From contig NZ_CP134196.1 of NCBI RefSeq assembly GCF_031585635.1, positions 2,790,001-2,854,000 of the forward strand: DNA of 64,000 bases. The letters run 5' to 3'. The stretch is from Paraburkholderia sp. FT54 (lineage in GTDB: Bacteria > Pseudomonadota > Gammaproteobacteria > Burkholderiales > Burkholderiaceae). Under the pieces are notes generated by a model. The model worked only from the letters and a program-made list of their open reading frames with translations. It was not told the DNA's origin and did not search any database. A program made the translations under genes and the position numbers. Within the stretch, counting starts at the first letter, position 1, and every line of letters begins with the position of its first letter. Of the stretch, positions 1 through 10,313 are shown in pieces.

Positions 1-280
1 TCGCCATTTCGCCGTTCACCCGCGCGCGCTCGTTGAACGTCAGCAAATGCGGCGACGTGTGACAGCCGACCGTGAACCCGGCGCGTAACAGAATCGATTC
101 GAGGATCGCGCACGTGGAACCCTTGCCGTTCGTGCCGCCGACCGTGATGACCGGACACGCGAACGACAGTTGCATCGCGTCGCGCACCTGGCTAATGCGG
201 GCCAGACCCATGTCGATGCCGACCGGATGCGCGGATTCAAGGTGCGTGAGCCACGCGTCGAGGGTGGGAAATGTGGTCAT
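1..280 (-). CDS. folC: Dihydrofolate synthase/folylpolyglutamate synthase, 5' part only
   Basis: Reading the minus strand from the ATG at 278-280 gives about 93 residues before the window edge. They begin MTTFPTLDAWLTHLES and contain the ATP-binding loop VGGTNGKGST (about residues 46-55) followed by the SPHLLTFNERARVNGE stretch typical of Mur-ligase-like FolC proteins. FolC adds glutamate to dihydropteroate and to folates in the cytoplasm. It follows accD on the same strand after a 308-bp gap, and the accD-folC order is common in beta- and gammaproteobacteria. The C-terminal three quarters lie outside the window. Confidence 0.93.
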   Translation of the reverse strand, partial: MTTFPTLDAWLTHLESAHPVGIDMGLARISQVRDAMQLSFACPVITVGGTNGKGSTCAILESILLRAGFTVGCHTSPHLLTFNERARVNGEMA

Positions 281-340
281 CGGGTGAATCGCGAGTCAAT
301 CGATTAGGCAGTGTTGCGAATGGGCGCGGAGCGGAGCGCT

Positions 341-380
341 CGGCTGCGGCTGCGGCTGCGGCTGCGGCTGCGGCTGCGGC
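341..380. repeat. CGGCTG hexanucleotide tandem repeat, about 6.7 copies
   Basis: Six perfect CGGCTG units plus CGGC run without interruption from 341 to 380, between accD and folC. The unit length is a multiple of three. Changes in copy number would alter the spacing or structure of the folC leader rather than a reading frame. Confidence 0.9.
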
Positions 381-488
381 CAGAGCCTGGTCCGGCAGCC
401 ACTTTATGCGCGCAAACCGCGCTCGCCTGCGCTGGCTTCGTCCGCAACCGGCGCCACATTGCGAGACGGTGATTATCCCGGAAATGAC

Positions 489-520
489 AGCGCGCCGCTT
501 GATCACTCACGCGGCGCGCT
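489..520 (+). terminator. Stem-loop with T-tract between accD and folC
   Basis: AGCGCGCCGC (489-498) pairs perfectly with GCGGCGCGCT (511-520) around a 12-nt loop and is followed on the plus strand by ATTTTT. The T-tract is on the plus strand while both flanking genes are on the minus strand. It may be a terminator for antisense transcription, or just a hairpin in the accD-folC mRNA. Confidence 0.5.
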
Positions 521-588
521 ATTTTTACTGCTTTTCTGACGTCCGCCGCGTTTGAGCAAGCGCGACGACGGTTGACGGCGGTGCCTGC

Positions 589-1461
589 TTACGCGACGGC
601 ATCAGCCGGCTGATGGCTCAGCAGCGCCATCAATTGCGCGAGTTCTTCACGCAGCTTGCGACGGTCGACGATCATGTCAATCGCGCCCTTCGTCAGCAGG
701 AACTCGGCGCGCTGAAAGCCTTCCGGTAGTTTCTCGCGCACGGTCTGCTCGATCACGCGCGGGCCGGCAAAACCGATCAGCGCCTTCGGCTCCGCGATCA
801 CCACATCGCCGAGGAACGCGAAACTGGCCGACACGCCGCCCATGGTCGGATCGGTCAGCACGGAGATGAACGGCAGCTTGGCTTCGGCGAGCTTCGTGAG
901 CATGGCCGTTGTCTTGGCCATCTGCATCAGCGAGAGCAGGCTTTCCTGCATCCGCGCGCCGCCCGAAGCGGTAAAGCAGATGAACGGCACTTTCTGTTCG
1001 AGCGCGTTCTGCGCGCCGCGCGCGAAGCGCTCGCCGACCACCGAACCCATCGAGCCGCCCATGAACGAAAACTCGAAGCAGGCCACCACCACCGGCAGCG
1101 TATGAATCGCACCGCCCATGACGACCATCGCGTCGGTTTCGTCGGTGTCGTCCATTGCCTCTTTCAGGCGGTCCGGGTACTTGCGGCTGTCTTTGAACTT
1201 GAGCGCGTCGACCGGGACGATTTCCTGGCCGATTTCGTAGCGGCCTTCCGGATCGAGCAGGCCGTCGAGCCGCTCACGCGCGCCGATGCGCATGTGATGG
1301 TCGCACTTCGGGCAAACATGCAGATTGGCCTCAACGTCGTTGCGGTACAGCACGGCTTCGCACGACGGGCACTTGATCCACAGGCCTTCCGGAATCCCCT
1401 TGCGGTTCTTCGGGTCGGTTTGTTTGATTTTCGGCGGCAGCAGTTTGTCGAGCCAGCTCAT
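589..1461 (-). CDS. accD: Acetyl-CoA carboxylase carboxyltransferase subunit beta
   Basis: The 290-residue protein matches AccD in length and layout. An N-terminal zinc ribbon has cysteines at 31, 34, 50 and 53 (CPSC and CPKC pairs). The carboxyltransferase core follows, with [15 protein letters not shown], the [11 protein letters not shown] oxyanion region and [11 protein letters not shown]. With AccA it transfers the carboxyl group from biotin to acetyl-CoA to make malonyl-CoA, the first step of fatty acid synthesis. It lies 80 bp downstream of trpA on the same strand, so it is probably expressed with the trp genes and folC. Confidence 0.97.
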   Translation of the reverse strand: MSWLDKLLPPKIKQTDPKNRKGIPEGLWIKCPSCEAVLYRNDVEANLHVCPKCDHHMRIGARERLDGLLDPEGRYEIGQEIVPVDALKFKDSRKYPDRLKEAMDDTDETDAMVVMGGAIHTLPVVVACFEFSFMGGSMGSVVGERFARGAQNALEQKVPFICFTASGGARMQESLLSLMQMAKTTAMLTKLAEAKLPFISVLTDPTMGGVSASFAFLGDVVIAEPKALIGFAGPRVIEQTVREKLPEGFQRAEFLLTKGAIDMIVDRRKLREELAQLMALLSHQPADAVA

Positions 1462-1541
1462 ATTGAATCCTTCTCGGGTCTACGATCGCGCGAACGGCGG
1501 GACAAGCCCGCCGCTCACACTACAGAAGACAAAAATAACTG

Positions 1542-2354
1542 TTATCGGACAGTCGCGACGCTATCCAGCGCCTCGCGCACGTCAGCGACGAAACGCGTGA
1601 GCGTCTCGGCAGCGGCTTCAGGCGCCGCCTGTTCGAGCAATTGCACGATACGGCTGCCGATCACGACGGCATCGGACACTTCGGCCACCAAACGCGCGGT
1701 TTGCGCGTCGCGGATACCGAAACCGACGCCCACCGGCAGGGGAACGCGCGACTTGATGGCCGGGATTTTACTCGCGATGCTGGAAACGTCCAGATTTGCC
1801 GCTCCGGTCACGCCTTTTAACGACACATAATAGACGTAGCCGCTGGCGATTTTGCCGACTTCGGCGATGCGCTCGTCCGTAGACGTGGGTGCCAGCAAGA
1901 AAATTGGATCGATACCCGCAGATCGCATCTGTTCGGCGAAGTTAGCACACTCTTCCGGCGGATAATCGACCACCAGCACGCCATCCACCCCAGCTTCCTT
2001 CGCGGCTTTCGCAAAGGCTTCGGTGCCCATGCGTTCGATCGGGTTGGCGTAGCCCATTAGCACCACCGGCGTGGTGTCGTTGGTTTCGCGAAAGCGCTTG
2101 ACGTCTGCGATCACGTGACGCAGCGATACGCCATGCGCCAGCGCGCGTTCGGACGACTGCTGGATCACCGGGCCATCGGCCATCGGGTCGGAAAACGGCA
2201 CGCCGAGTTCGATCACATCCGCGCCGCCGGCGGCGAGCGCATGCATGAATTCGACCGTGCGTGCGGGGTCCGGGTCGCCGGCCGTCATGAACGGAATCAG
2301 GCCTTTCTTACCCTGGGCGGACAGCGCAGCAAACGTGTTCTTGATACGGGACAT
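1542..2354 (-). CDS. trpA: Tryptophan synthase alpha chain
   Basis: The 270-residue TIM-barrel protein begins [19 protein letters not shown]. It carries the alpha-subunit signature [20 protein letters not shown] with the catalytic Glu and Asp, and the phosphate-binding [10 protein letters not shown] near the C-terminus. It cleaves indole-3-glycerol phosphate to indole and glyceraldehyde-3-phosphate and channels indole to TrpB. Unusually, trpB is not immediately upstream: a DNA methyltransferase gene sits between them, 50 bp away. Confidence 0.97.
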   Translation of the reverse strand: MSRIKNTFAALSAQGKKGLIPFMTAGDPDPARTVEFMHALAAGGADVIELGVPFSDPMADGPVIQQSSERALAHGVSLRHVIADVKRFRETNDTTPVVLMGYANPIERMGTEAFAKAAKEAGVDGVLVVDYPPEECANFAEQMRSAGIDPIFLLAPTSTDERIAEVGKIASGYVYYVSLKGVTGAANLDVSSIASKIPAIKSRVPLPVGVGFGIRDAQTARLVAEVSDAVVIGSRIVQLLEQAAPEAAAETLTRFVADVREALDSVATVR

Positions 2355-2404
2355 GGAATATTCTCGGATTTGGGTTACTGCGCAGCGTGCTTATTGCACG
2401 TTGT

Positions 2405-3310
2405 TCATTGCACTTCAGTCTGCCGTTGAGTTTTGGCTTTGACCCGACGCGCTACGGGCGGAGCGGCAGCCGCGCTGACGCGTTCGCGCGCGATCGCGCA
2501 GTAACTTTCATTGATCTCATAGCCGACGAATTCGCGCTGCTGACGGGCGCAAGCGACTGCAGTGGTGCCGCTGCCCATGAACGGGTCGAGCACGCGGCCG
2601 CCCTTCGGACAACTTGCCAGCACCATCCGCTCGACGATTTCCAGAGGCTTCTGGGTGGGATGCGCGACGCGCTCGGCATGTTGCCGATGCAGCCGCGATA
2701 CCGACCAGACATCCTTTGGATTATAGCCAACCTCGAGCCACTTACTGCCTTCGAACAATTTACGCGAACGCGCCTTCTTCGTGGCGGCATCGTACGGGAT
2801 GCGGACGGGATCAAGATCGAAGAAGTAATCCTTCGACACCGCGAAAAAGCCGATGTTGTCGTGCACCGAAGTGAACCGGCGCACTGTACCGCCCATGCTC
2901 GGTACACGCCGGTCCCAGATGATTTCGTTGATCATCGTGAGTTTTGTCTTCAGGAAACTGAAGATTTCCGGTGCGTACTGCCACGTGCAGAAAATGTAGA
3001 GCGAACCCGACGGCTTGAGCTTCGGAATAGCCAGTTCGAGCCAGCCACGCGTCCAGGCGAGAAAGTCTTCGCCTGTTCGCATATCTGAGTCGTTGCCATA
3101 ATCCTTGCCGAGGCCGTAAGGCGGATCGCACACGATCAGGTCGATCGATCCGTTGGGAATGTTCGCCACATCGGTCAGAAAATCGCGGTTCAACAGCCGA
3201 ATGCCGGCAGGCACCTGCGGCAACAGCGATGCAGGCGCTTCGGCCGCCGGTACATTGGCGGCCGGCGTGGTTTCTATTGCCGGCTGCGGCTCGTCGAACT
3301 CGTCACGCAT
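2405..3310 (-). CDS. Orphan DNA methyltransferase, beta class (N4/N6), inside the trp operon
   Basis: The 301-residue protein has the catalytic motif IV DPPYGLGKDYG (DPPY at 62-65) in its N-terminal half. HPTQKP (217-222) and the AdoMet-binding motif LDPFMGSGTT (FMGSG at 244-248) follow. Motif IV before motif I is the beta-class order shared with CcrM-like adenine methylases. The N-terminal 35 residues are Ala/Pro-rich. The C-terminus is basic (RRVKAKTQRQ), which suits DNA binding. No restriction endonuclease gene is nearby. It starts 11 bp after the trpB stop, so it is likely cotranscribed with trpB and trpA. The recognition sequence cannot be read from the sequence alone. Confidence 0.93.
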   Translation of the reverse strand: MRDEFDEPQPAIETTPAANVPAAEAPASLLPQVPAGIRLLNRDFLTDVANIPNGSIDLIVCDPPYGLGKDYGNDSDMRTGEDFLAWTRGWLELAIPKLKPSGSLYIFCTWQYAPEIFSFLKTKLTMINEIIWDRRVPSMGGTVRRFTSVHDNIGFFAVSKDYFFDLDPVRIPYDAATKKARSRKLFEGSKWLEVGYNPKDVWSVSRLHRQHAERVAHPTQKPLEIVERMVLASCPKGGRVLDPFMGSGTTAVACARQQREFVGYEINESYCAIARERVSAAAAPPVARRVKAKTQRQTEVQ

Positions 3311-3321
3311 CGTCGCGGCGC

Positions 3322-4524
3322 TCAGAACTGGATGCCCGATCGCTCAGCGACCGTATGCATGTCCTTGTCGCCGCGGCCCGACAAATTGACCAGAAGGTAT
3401 TTGTCCTTCGGCAGCGTCAGCGCGAGTTTCGCCGCGTAGGCGAGTGCATGGCTGGATTCCAGCGCCGGAATGATGCCTTCTATGCGGCAGCAATCGTGGA
3501 ACGCCTTGAGCGCTTCTTCGTCGGTGATGCCGACATATTCCGCGCGTTTGCTTTCTTTTAGCCATGCGTGTTCAGGACCGACGCCCGGGTAATCCAAGCC
3601 CGCCGACACCGAATGGGTCTCGATGATCTGACCGTTTTCATCCTGAAGCAGATACGTGCGGTTGCCGTGCAGCACGCCGGGACTTCCGCCGATCAGAGAA
3701 GCTGCATGCCGGCCGGATTCGATGCCATCACCGGCAGCTTCGACGCCGATCAATTTCACCGAAGTGTCGTCAATATACGGGTAAAAGATGCCCATCGCGT
3801 TCGAACCGCCGCCAACGCATGCAATCACCGCATCCGGCTGACGGCCGACCAGTTCAGGCATCTGCACCTTGCATTCGTCGCCGATCACGCGCTGGAAGTC
3901 GCGCACCATCATCGGGTAAGGATGCGGTCCCGCCACCGTGCCGATGATGTAAAACGTGCTTTCGACGTTGGTGACCCAGTCGCGCATGGCTTCGTTCAGG
4001 GCGTCCTTCAAGGTCCGCGAGCCGGATTCGACCGGCACGACGGTCGCGCCGAGGAGTTTCATGCGGTACACGTTGGCGGCCTGGCGACGCACGTCCTCGG
4101 CGCCCATATAGACCACGCACTCCATACCGAAGCGCGCGGCGATAGTCGCCGTGGCCACGCCGTGCTGACCGGCGCCGGTTTCCGCGATCACACGCGGTTT
4201 GCCCATGCGTTTGGCAAGCAGTGCCTGCCCGATCACGTTGTTGACCTTGTGCGCGCCGGTGTGATTCAGGTCTTCGCGCTTGAAGAAAATCTGCGCGCCG
4301 CCGAGCATTTCGCTCCAGCGCTGAGCGTGATAAATGGGCGACGGGCGGCCGACAAAGTACTTTAGTTCGCGCTCGTATTCAGCGACGAATTCCGGGTCTT
4401 TCTTATATTTATCGTACGCCTCACGCAGCTCGTCGAGCGCGTGAACCAGCGTTTCAGCGACGAACACGCCGCCAAATTGGCCGAAATGGCCCCTTTCGTC
4501 AGGCAAGTTATACATGGTGATCAC
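3322..4524 (-). CDS. trpB: Tryptophan synthase beta chain
   Basis: The 400-residue PLP enzyme begins with [16 protein letters not shown] after an optional three-residue extension (ATG at 4524 or 4515). It contains the PLP lysine in [14 protein letters not shown], the [10 protein letters not shown] phosphate-binding loop and the C-terminal [11 protein letters not shown]. It condenses indole with serine to make tryptophan as an alpha2-beta2 complex with TrpA. It lies 51 bp downstream of trpF. Confidence 0.97.
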   Translation of the reverse strand: MITMYNLPDERGHFGQFGGVFVAETLVHALDELREAYDKYKKDPEFVAEYERELKYFVGRPSPIYHAQRWSEMLGGAQIFFKREDLNHTGAHKVNNVIGQALLAKRMGKPRVIAETGAGQHGVATATIAARFGMECVVYMGAEDVRRQAANVYRMKLLGATVVPVESGSRTLKDALNEAMRDWVTNVESTFYIIGTVAGPHPYPMMVRDFQRVIGDECKVQMPELVGRQPDAVIACVGGGSNAMGIFYPYIDDTSVKLIGVEAAGDGIESGRHAASLIGGSPGVLHGNRTYLLQDENGQIIETHSVSAGLDYPGVGPEHAWLKESKRAEYVGITDEEALKAFHDCCRIEGIIPALESSHALAYAAKLALTLPKDKYLLVNLSGRGDKDMHTVAERSGIQF

Positions 4525-4575
4525 TCTTCTCAGTGTGGCGCGCGGCTCTCGTTCGAGACAACCGCCGCGCCGGAA

Positions 4576-5289
4576 TCATTCGGCGTCCGCTGCGCGCACC
4601 GCGCGCACGAACGCCGCCATCCGGGCGTGATCTTTCACGCCCTTGGCGCCCGGCGTTTCGATGCCGCTTGAGACATCGACCGCGTACGGGCGCACGCGAT
4701 GGATCGCATCACTGACGTTTTGCGCGTTCAACCCACCACTCAAAACGGCCCGACGCGCGAGCTCTGCTGGAATAAGTGACCAATCGAAGACCTTCCCGCC
4801 GCCGCCGTATCCTTCGACATGGGTGTCGAACAGAAGGCCGCTGGCTGCTGAATAGCTAAGCGCCGATTTTACCAAATCGGCGGGCTGAGTATCGGCCGCA
4901 ACGCGCAACGCGCGCAACCAAGGCAAACCCGCAAAGCCGGCGAGCGATTCGCACTGCTCCGGAGTCTCATCGCCGTGAAACTGCAATAGCGCGAGGCCGA
5001 CGTTGCTCGCGACCTCGCGGATCCAGTCCGGCGTAGCGTTGACGAACAAGCCGACCACGGATACGAATGGCGGCACGTCGTGCACCAGCTCGACCGCCTG
5101 CGCGACGCTGACCGAACGCGGGCTCGGCGGGTAGAAGACGAGGCCGATCGCGTCGGCGCCGAGATCGATCGCGTGGAACACGTCTTGCGGCTTCGACAAG
5201 CCGCACAGTTTGATGCGGGTGCGATGCGGCGTGGCCTGCTGCCGTGCGCCGGCTTGGGTTTCGTTCGCGAGGGTTTCGGTTGCTTTCAT
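4576..5289 (-). CDS. trpF: Phosphoribosylanthranilate isomerase
   Basis: The best start is the ATG at 5287-5289. It overlaps the truA stop as ATGA and gives 237 residues, rather than the longer frame from 5322 that would run into truA. The TIM barrel shows the catalytic cysteine in [26 protein letters not shown] and the phosphate-binding [10 protein letters not shown]. The general-acid region is [19 protein letters not shown]. It isomerises PRA to CdRP in tryptophan synthesis. The truA-trpF-trpB order is shared with many beta- and gammaproteobacteria. Confidence 0.96.
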   Translation of the reverse strand: MKATETLANETQAGARQQATPHRTRIKLCGLSKPQDVFHAIDLGADAIGLVFYPPSPRSVSVAQAVELVHDVPPFVSVVGLFVNATPDWIREVASNVGLALLQFHGDETPEQCESLAGFAGLPWLRALRVAADTQPADLVKSALSYSAASGLLFDTHVEGYGGGGKVFDWSLIPAELARRAVLSGGLNAQNVSDAIHRVRPYAVDVSSGIETPGAKGVKDHARMAAFVRAVRAADAE

Positions 5290-6098
5290 GTTTGCGCCTG
5301 CTCGGTCCATACAGTACTCCAAGGCACGCTGCCCGTCTGCGGCGCGGGCACGGCGAATTGCTCAGGATAGCCCACCTGCGCCAGATACAAGCCGTCCGGC
5401 ATGAAGGTCGGCGCAGCGAAATCGCGATCGCGGCTCGCGAGCACCTCGGCCATCCATTCGACCGGGCGACGGCCACGGCCGATGTAGACGAGACAGCCCA
5501 TCAGGTTGCGCACCATGTGGTGCAGAAACGCGTTAGCCCGAAAACGGAAATGGACGAAGTCACCCTGCTGCCGCACGTCGATCTGGTACAGATGCTTGAT
5601 CGGCGTTTTCGACTGACACTGCGACGAACGGAACGCGGAAAAATCGTGCTCGCCGATCAGATGAGCGGTGGCCTCCCGCATCGCGTCCACGTCGAGCGCC
5701 GCATGAACCCAGCCGGCTCGCGCCGCCAGCATCGGCGAGCGCACCGGATGGACGTACAGCACGTAGTAGTAAGTCCGCTCGAACGCCGAGAAACGCGCGT
5801 GGAATTCGTCGGGCATCGGCTTGGCCCACTGCACCGAGATCGTCTTCGGCAGGAACGAATTGGTGCCGCGAATCCAGGAAACGTCCGTGCGATCGAGTTC
5901 TGTGTCGAAGTGCACGACCTGGCCGAGTCCGTGCACGCCCGTATCCGTGCGGCCCGCGACGACGGTTTGCACCGGCGTCCGCGCGAACTCGCGCAGCGCC
6001 CGTTCGAGCTCGTCCTGCACGGTGTTGCGGTGCGGTTGCGACTGCCAGCCGCAGAATGCCGCACCGTCGTACTGGACGCCTAGAGCAATCCGCTTCAC
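5286..6098 (-). CDS. truA: tRNA pseudouridine(38-40) synthase TruA
   Basis: The 270-residue protein starts [20 protein letters not shown] after a GTG start at 6096-6098 that overlaps the fimV stop (GTGA). The catalytic Asp lies in [16 protein letters not shown], with a [13 protein letters not shown] segment and [16 protein letters not shown] in the C-terminal half. TruA makes pseudouridine in tRNA anticodon stems. It is coupled to fimV upstream and trpF downstream by 4-bp overlaps. Confidence 0.96.
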   Translation of the reverse strand: MKRIALGVQYDGAAFCGWQSQPHRNTVQDELERALREFARTPVQTVVAGRTDTGVHGLGQVVHFDTELDRTDVSWIRGTNSFLPKTISVQWAKPMPDEFHARFSAFERTYYYVLYVHPVRSPMLAARAGWVHAALDVDAMREATAHLIGEHDFSAFRSSQCQSKTPIKHLYQIDVRQQGDFVHFRFRANAFLHHMVRNLMGCLVYIGRGRRPVEWMAEVLASRDRDFAAPTFMPDGLYLAQVGYPEQFAVPAPQTGSVPWSTVWTEQAQT

Positions 6099-8692
6099 GA
6101 CAACGGGGCGAGCGTCGAGAGCAACGCGCGGGCCTCGGTGCGCGTAGCCGGGTCGTTCGTCTCGATCACTTCGTTGATGAGCGAGCGTGCGCCGGACAGA
6201 TCGCCGAGTTCGATGTACTCGGCGGCCAGTTCCAGCTTGTTGCGGGCGATGCGGCGGAGATCGGCCTGCGTGAACGCTGGCAACGGCTGGGCGGGGCTCG
6301 GCGGCAACTCGAGGTCGAAATCGAGCTTCAACGCACCGAAGCCGGAAGCACCCAGGCCCGCGCCTAAACCCACACCCAGACCCGCGACGGCCGCGTGGCC
6401 CGCGGTGCCCGCGGCGATTTCGTCGGCGATGTGCGGCTCGTCGTCCGGGTGGTGCAACGGTACGGCTTGTGGCGCGGTGGTTTCTGGCGATACGGTCGGC
6501 TGGGTCGACAGTGAGGCGGGCGCTTGCGCGCTGTCCGCGGACGACTCGACGCGTGGTGGTAGCGGCATATCGAGACTGCCGAACGCATCGATGGCGTCAC
6601 GCGGGAACTCGGTCGGCAGGGCGGACTGGGATTGTGCTGACGGTGAAGGCTCGACGATCGGCGCGGCATCGGACGATGTCGTCTGGGTCAGTTGATGCGG
6701 CTCGTGCGATGGTTGGCTGTGCGCTTGCTGCGCCTCATCGGCCAACGGGATGGCTGGCGCCGATGCGTCGCCGTACGGCTGACCGATCGCCAACGATGCA
6801 TGCGGCTCGACATGGTGCTGCGCAAAATCGACCGTCGGCGGCGCGTCCAGATGATGCTGCGGTTCGATCGACGGTTCCTGCGATGCGGGCGGCACGTCGT
6901 CCCAGTGCAAACGATGGGCGGGTTCGTCTTGCAGGGAGGGTTCGTCTTGCAGGGAGGGTTCGTCTTGCAGGGAGGCTTCGTCTTGCAGGGAGGCTTCGTC
7001 TTGCAGGGAGGCTTCGTCGACGGGTTCGAGCGGCGCCAGCGGCAAGGCCTCGGCGCCGAGTTCCGCGGCGGCGGCAAGGCTCGCGGCCGTGGTCGCGCTG
7101 TCGAGGTCGTCGTGGTGGGGCACTGGAAGAGGTTCGGGCGTTGTGTCGCGCTCCTGCCAGGCGTGCTGGCGCGCGTCGAGATCGGGGGAGGTGAAGGTTG
7201 CGTGGCCGGACGCGGATTGTTCCGTTGCTGCGCGTTCTGCCTGTGCTTGCTCCGCTGCCGCACGTTCCGTCGCTGCGCGTTCCACTGCTGCCTGTTCTGC
7301 CGCCGCACGCTCTGCCGCTGCCTTTTCGGCCGCCGCTTGCTCCGCCGCCTCCCGCGCAGCCGCCTGCGGAATCTCCGCGTCACGCTCCGCCGCCACGCGT
7401 TCCGCCATTTCACGCGCCGCCGCGTCGCCTTCCGCAGCTTCACGCTCCGCAGCCGCCAGTGCCGCCGCATCTCCCACGGCCGCATTGTCGTCCGGGCCCG
7501 ACGACGCTCCGCGCACAGGAAGAACCTGCTCGCGCGTCGAAACGACGTCTCGCGAGCCCGTTGCCTGCGCGGACACTGCCGCGTTGCCATCCGCTGACGC
7601 GGCTTCCGCCGCCAGACGCTCGCGCTTACGCCGGCCCATACGCAGCGCCGCAAGCAGCACAACCAGCGCCGCGCCGACTGCCGCCGCCACGCTCAATTCC
7701 GTCTGCGACATGCCGGCATCATTCGATGTCAAAGCCACCGGCGTCGCGCCGTGACCCGGCACGGCCGCCGCCGAGGACGCCCCGGCCGGCGGCTGCGCGA
7801 TATTGGTCGACGCAGTGCCCGTAGCAGGCGGCGTCCCGCCGATGCCGTGCTTCTGCAACTCCATCAGCACGCGATTTTTCAGCGCGAGCAATTGCTGCAA
7901 GCTCGAAACCTGCGCACGCGGTTGCGATGCCGACTGCGCCGCGGTCGTCGCCGGAGTTGTTCCTACACCCGACGCCGATGCGGCTTCGGCTGCCTCGCTA
8001 GCCGAGGGTTGAATCGAACCGGCCCACTCATGGGAGTCGCTGGCCGGCAACGCCGCCGCCTGCGATCCCGCAACCGGCGCTGATGGAGCCGCGCCGCCCG
8101 GCGTCGTTGAGCTTGCCTCGGCAGCCGCACTCGCGGTCGCCGAAACAGCGGGGGCGGCCGGCGTCGCCGCGTGCGCCGCAGCGCTCGCGGCGCTTGCCGC
8201 CGCCGCATTGACCTGGGCGACGCCGCTCGCCGTGTCCGCCGGCGCCGCATTCGGCGCCCCAGTCGACGCAGACGCCGGCGCCACCGCGGAAGCAGCCGGC
8301 ACAACACCCGCCGCCGACGCAGCCAGCGCGCCCGACGCATCCAGCACCGGCACCGTCAACACAGCACCCAGCCGCAACCGGCTCGGATCATGGTTCATGA
8401 AGGCGTTCGGGTTGGCATCGAACAGCGCGCGCGAGGCGCGCACGAGCGTCGCCTTGTCGTGCGACTGCGTGACGGCGATCGCCACGTCGTTCAGTGACTG
8501 TCCAGGCCGCACGGCAACTTGACCGCCGTTCGCGTACGAAACCGAGGCGGCGTTCGGCGCATCGGCCGGCGCGGCGACCGCGCCACCCGCGCCAATGGCC
8601 GCCAGCGCAAGCGCCAAAGCGGCGGCAGCCGCCGATCGGCCCGCCTTTCGATGATTGAACATAGCCCGAAGGGATGAGAGTCGAAGGTTCAT
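6095..8692 (-). CDS. fimV: FimV/HubP-like polar peptidoglycan-binding protein
   Basis: The start at 8692 (AGGAG seven bases upstream) gives 865 residues. The frame open to 8848 would read through the asd terminator. Visible parts: basic signal peptide ending AGGAVAAP; a LysM-like region ([15 protein letters not shown]); a long Ala/Ser/Pro-rich periplasmic linker; one membrane helix ([20 protein letters not shown]); an Ala/Glu-rich probable coiled coil; [12 protein letters not shown] repeats; and the FimV C-terminal motif [20 protein letters not shown]. FimV proteins organise type IV pili or cell poles. The asd-fimV-truA context is the classic one. Confidence 0.92.
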   Translation of the reverse strand: MNLRLSSLRAMFNHRKAGRSAAAAALALALAAIGAGGAVAAPADAPNAASVSYANGGQVAVRPGQSLNDVAIAVTQSHDKATLVRASRALFDANPNAFMNHDPSRLRLGAVLTVPVLDASGALAASAAGVVPAASAVAPASASTGAPNAAPADTASGVAQVNAAAASAASAAAHAATPAAPAVSATASAAAEASSTTPGGAAPSAPVAGSQAAALPASDSHEWAGSIQPSASEAAEAASASGVGTTPATTAAQSASQPRAQVSSLQQLLALKNRVLMELQKHGIGGTPPATGTASTNIAQPPAGASSAAAVPGHGATPVALTSNDAGMSQTELSVAAAVGAALVVLLAALRMGRRKRERLAAEAASADGNAAVSAQATGSRDVVSTREQVLPVRGASSGPDDNAAVGDAAALAAAEREAAEGDAAAREMAERVAAERDAEIPQAAAREAAEQAAAEKAAAERAAAEQAAVERAATERAAAEQAQAERAATEQSASGHATFTSPDLDARQHAWQERDTTPEPLPVPHHDDLDSATTAASLAAAAELGAEALPLAPLEPVDEASLQDEASLQDEASLQDEPSLQDEPSLQDEPAHRLHWDDVPPASQEPSIEPQHHLDAPPTVDFAQHHVEPHASLAIGQPYGDASAPAIPLADEAQQAHSQPSHEPHQLTQTTSSDAAPIVEPSPSAQSQSALPTEFPRDAIDAFGSLDMPLPPRVESSADSAQAPASLSTQPTVSPETTAPQAVPLHHPDDEPHIADEIAAGTAGHAAVAGLGVGLGAGLGASGFGALKLDFDLELPPSPAQPLPAFTQADLRRIARNKLELAAEYIELGDLSGARSLINEVIETNDPATRTEARALLSTLAPLS
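6921..7018. repeat. 18-bp tandem repeats inside fimV ([12 protein letters not shown])
   Basis: Five complete 18-bp units, GGTTCGTCTTGCAGGGAG or GCTTCGTCTTGCAGGGAG on the plus strand, run from 6921 to 7010, with a partial sixth unit to 7018. They encode tandem EPSLQD and EASLQD hexapeptides on the minus strand. The units differ only at one base, changing Ala to Pro, so the array looks recently expanded. The period keeps the reading frame. Confidence 0.95.
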
Positions 8693-8766
8693 CGGGACTC
8701 CTGGCGCGTCAGCGCGCAGCCCTTTTTTACGGTTGGAAAGAGACAAGATAATCGGAGCACACAATG

Positions 8767-8794
8767 AAAAAAGCGCCGCGCAAGCGCGACGCTT
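8767..8794 (-). terminator. Rho-independent terminator after asd
   Basis: On the minus strand AAGCGTCGCG and CGCGGCGCTT pair (one G-T pair) around CTTG, followed by TTTT. It lies 38 bp past the asd stop and upstream of the fimV RBS. It separates asd from fimV and supports the shorter fimV start. Confidence 0.8.
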
Positions 8795-8831
8795 CTTGAG
8801 TTTTCTACGCGTCGTGAGCGCGTAGTTTACT

Positions 8832-9953
8832 TTACTTGTCGAGCACAATGCGAAGCATGCGACGAAGCGGCTCCGCAGCGCCCCACAACAGCTGATCGCC
8901 GACCGTGAAAGCCGACAGATATTCGCCGCCCATGGCCAGCTTGCGCACGCGGCCGACCGGCACCGTCAGCGTGCCCGTCACGACCGCCGGCGACAGATCG
9001 CGCATCGACGCTTCACGCTCGTTCGGCACGACCTTGACCCAGTCGTTGCCCGACGCGAGGATGCTGTTCACCTCGTCCAGCGGCACGTCCTTGTTCAGTT
9101 TGATGGTCAGTGCCTGCGAGTGGCAGCGCATTGCGCCGATGCGCACGCACAGGCCGTCGACCGGAATCGAACCCGGCGTGCCCATGGCCGGCTTGCCGAG
9201 GATCTTGTTGGTTTCCGCGCCGCCCTTCCACTCTTCCTTCGACATGCCGTTGCCGAGATCCTTGTCGATCCACGGAATCAGCGAACCGGCGAGCGGCACG
9301 CCGAAGTTGTCGGTCGGCATGCGGTCGCTGTTCATCGCAGAGAGCACGCGGCGGTCGATGTCGAGAATCGCCGACGACGGATCAGCCAGGTCTTCTTTGG
9401 CCGCACCGTACAGCGTGCCCATTTGCTGCAGCAGCTCGCGCATGTTTTGCGCGCCCGCGCCCGAAGCGGCCTGATACGTCATGGCCGTCATCCAGTCGAC
9501 GAGGTTTTCGCGGAACAGGCCGCCGAGCGCCATCAGCATCAGGCTGACCGTGCAATTGCCGCCGATGAAGTTTTTCTGGCCCTTGACCAGCGCGTTCTTG
9601 ATCACGTCGAGGTTGACCGGATCGAGGATGATGACCGCGTCGTCCTTCATGCGCAGCGACGAAGCCGCGTCGATCCAGTAGCCGTTCCAGCCCGCTGCAC
9701 GCAGCTTGGGGAACACTTCATTGGTGTAATCGCCGCCCTGGCAGGAGATGATCGCTTCGCACTTCTTCAGGTCTTCGATGCTTGTCGCATCTTTGAGTTT
9801 GGTCTCGTTTTTGGCGAACGACGGCGCGTTGCCGCCCGCGTTGCTGGTGCTGAAAAACACCGGTTCGATAAGATCGAAATCGCCTTCCTGCTGCATGCGT
9901 TGCATCAGGACGCTGCCGACCATGCCGCGCCAACCTACGAGACCTACGTTCAT
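8832..9953 (-). CDS. asd: Aspartate-semialdehyde dehydrogenase
   Basis: The ATG at 9951-9953 gives 373 residues starting [20 protein letters not shown]. This matches the gammaproteobacterial-type Asd, so the 25-residue extension to 10028 is unlikely. The catalytic cysteine sits in [13 protein letters not shown] and the GCQGGDYT-like segment reads [13 protein letters not shown]. It reduces aspartyl phosphate to aspartate semialdehyde for Lys, Thr, Met and diaminopimelate synthesis. The enzyme acts in the cytoplasm with NADPH. It has its own terminator. Confidence 0.95.
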   Translation of the reverse strand: MNVGLVGWRGMVGSVLMQRMQQEGDFDLIEPVFFSTSNAGGNAPSFAKNETKLKDATSIEDLKKCEAIISCQGGDYTNEVFPKLRAAGWNGYWIDAASSLRMKDDAVIILDPVNLDVIKNALVKGQKNFIGGNCTVSLMLMALGGLFRENLVDWMTAMTYQAASGAGAQNMRELLQQMGTLYGAAKEDLADPSSAILDIDRRVLSAMNSDRMPTDNFGVPLAGSLIPWIDKDLGNGMSKEEWKGGAETNKILGKPAMGTPGSIPVDGLCVRIGAMRCHSQALTIKLNKDVPLDEVNSILASGNDWVKVVPNEREASMRDLSPAVVTGTLTVPVGRVRKLAMGGEYLSAFTVGDQLLWGAAEPLRRMLRIVLDK

Positions 9954-10313
9954 GACTTCATACCCTTCGAGTGGAAACTTCCCCGCATCTTTGCCCGCAG
10001 TGACCGCGCGGGGAAGATGAGCGGGCACGACGGACGATCAGCGTTTCGTGATCGTTTTCGGGGTAATCGTTTTAATGGAAGCTTTGGCGGTAATGGCGAG
10101 CTCAACCGCACGGGCCGTTTTGCCGTGCAGTGTCGAAATCGAGGAGATTTGAGCTGTGTGCGCCATCGCTACAATATACACGAAAACCGGAATCCGGCGA
10201 CGTCAATGTCTGCCGCTGCCGTCCGTATTGCGCGCGAATCGGCCTGTTTCAAGGCCGATTCGCGTTTTAAAGGCCGTTTGACGACCTGACTGCCGCTTAA
10301 ACGTGCGTCTGCT
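9954..10313. other. asd-leuB intergenic region
   Basis: These 360 bases hold no convincing protein gene. They should contain the asd promoter on the minus strand. On the plus strand they carry a possible promoter at 10149-10175 and a hairpin with a T-tract at 10233-10268 (see findings). Confidence 0.6.
10233..10268 (+). terminator. Stem-loop with T-tract, plus strand
   Basis: CGCGAATCGGCC (10233-10244) pairs perfectly with GGCCGATTCGCG (10253-10264) around an 8-nt loop and is followed by TTTT on the plus strand. No plus-strand protein gene precedes it. It could end a small RNA or serve as a bidirectional terminator after leuB. Confidence 0.6.

Larger units (their letters stand above)
281..588. 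other. accD-folC intergenic region
   Basis: No credible gene is seen in these 308 bases. They hold a GC-rich hexanucleotide repeat and a strong stem-loop, both listed separately. Open frames across the hexamer encode only poly-Ala or poly-Arg/Ser and look like repeat artefacts. Confidence 0.7.

Noticed and set aside
8693..8848. The N-terminal 52 codons of the longest fimV frame
   Set aside because: They include the asd terminator stem and T-tract, and a good RBS and signal peptide start at 8692.
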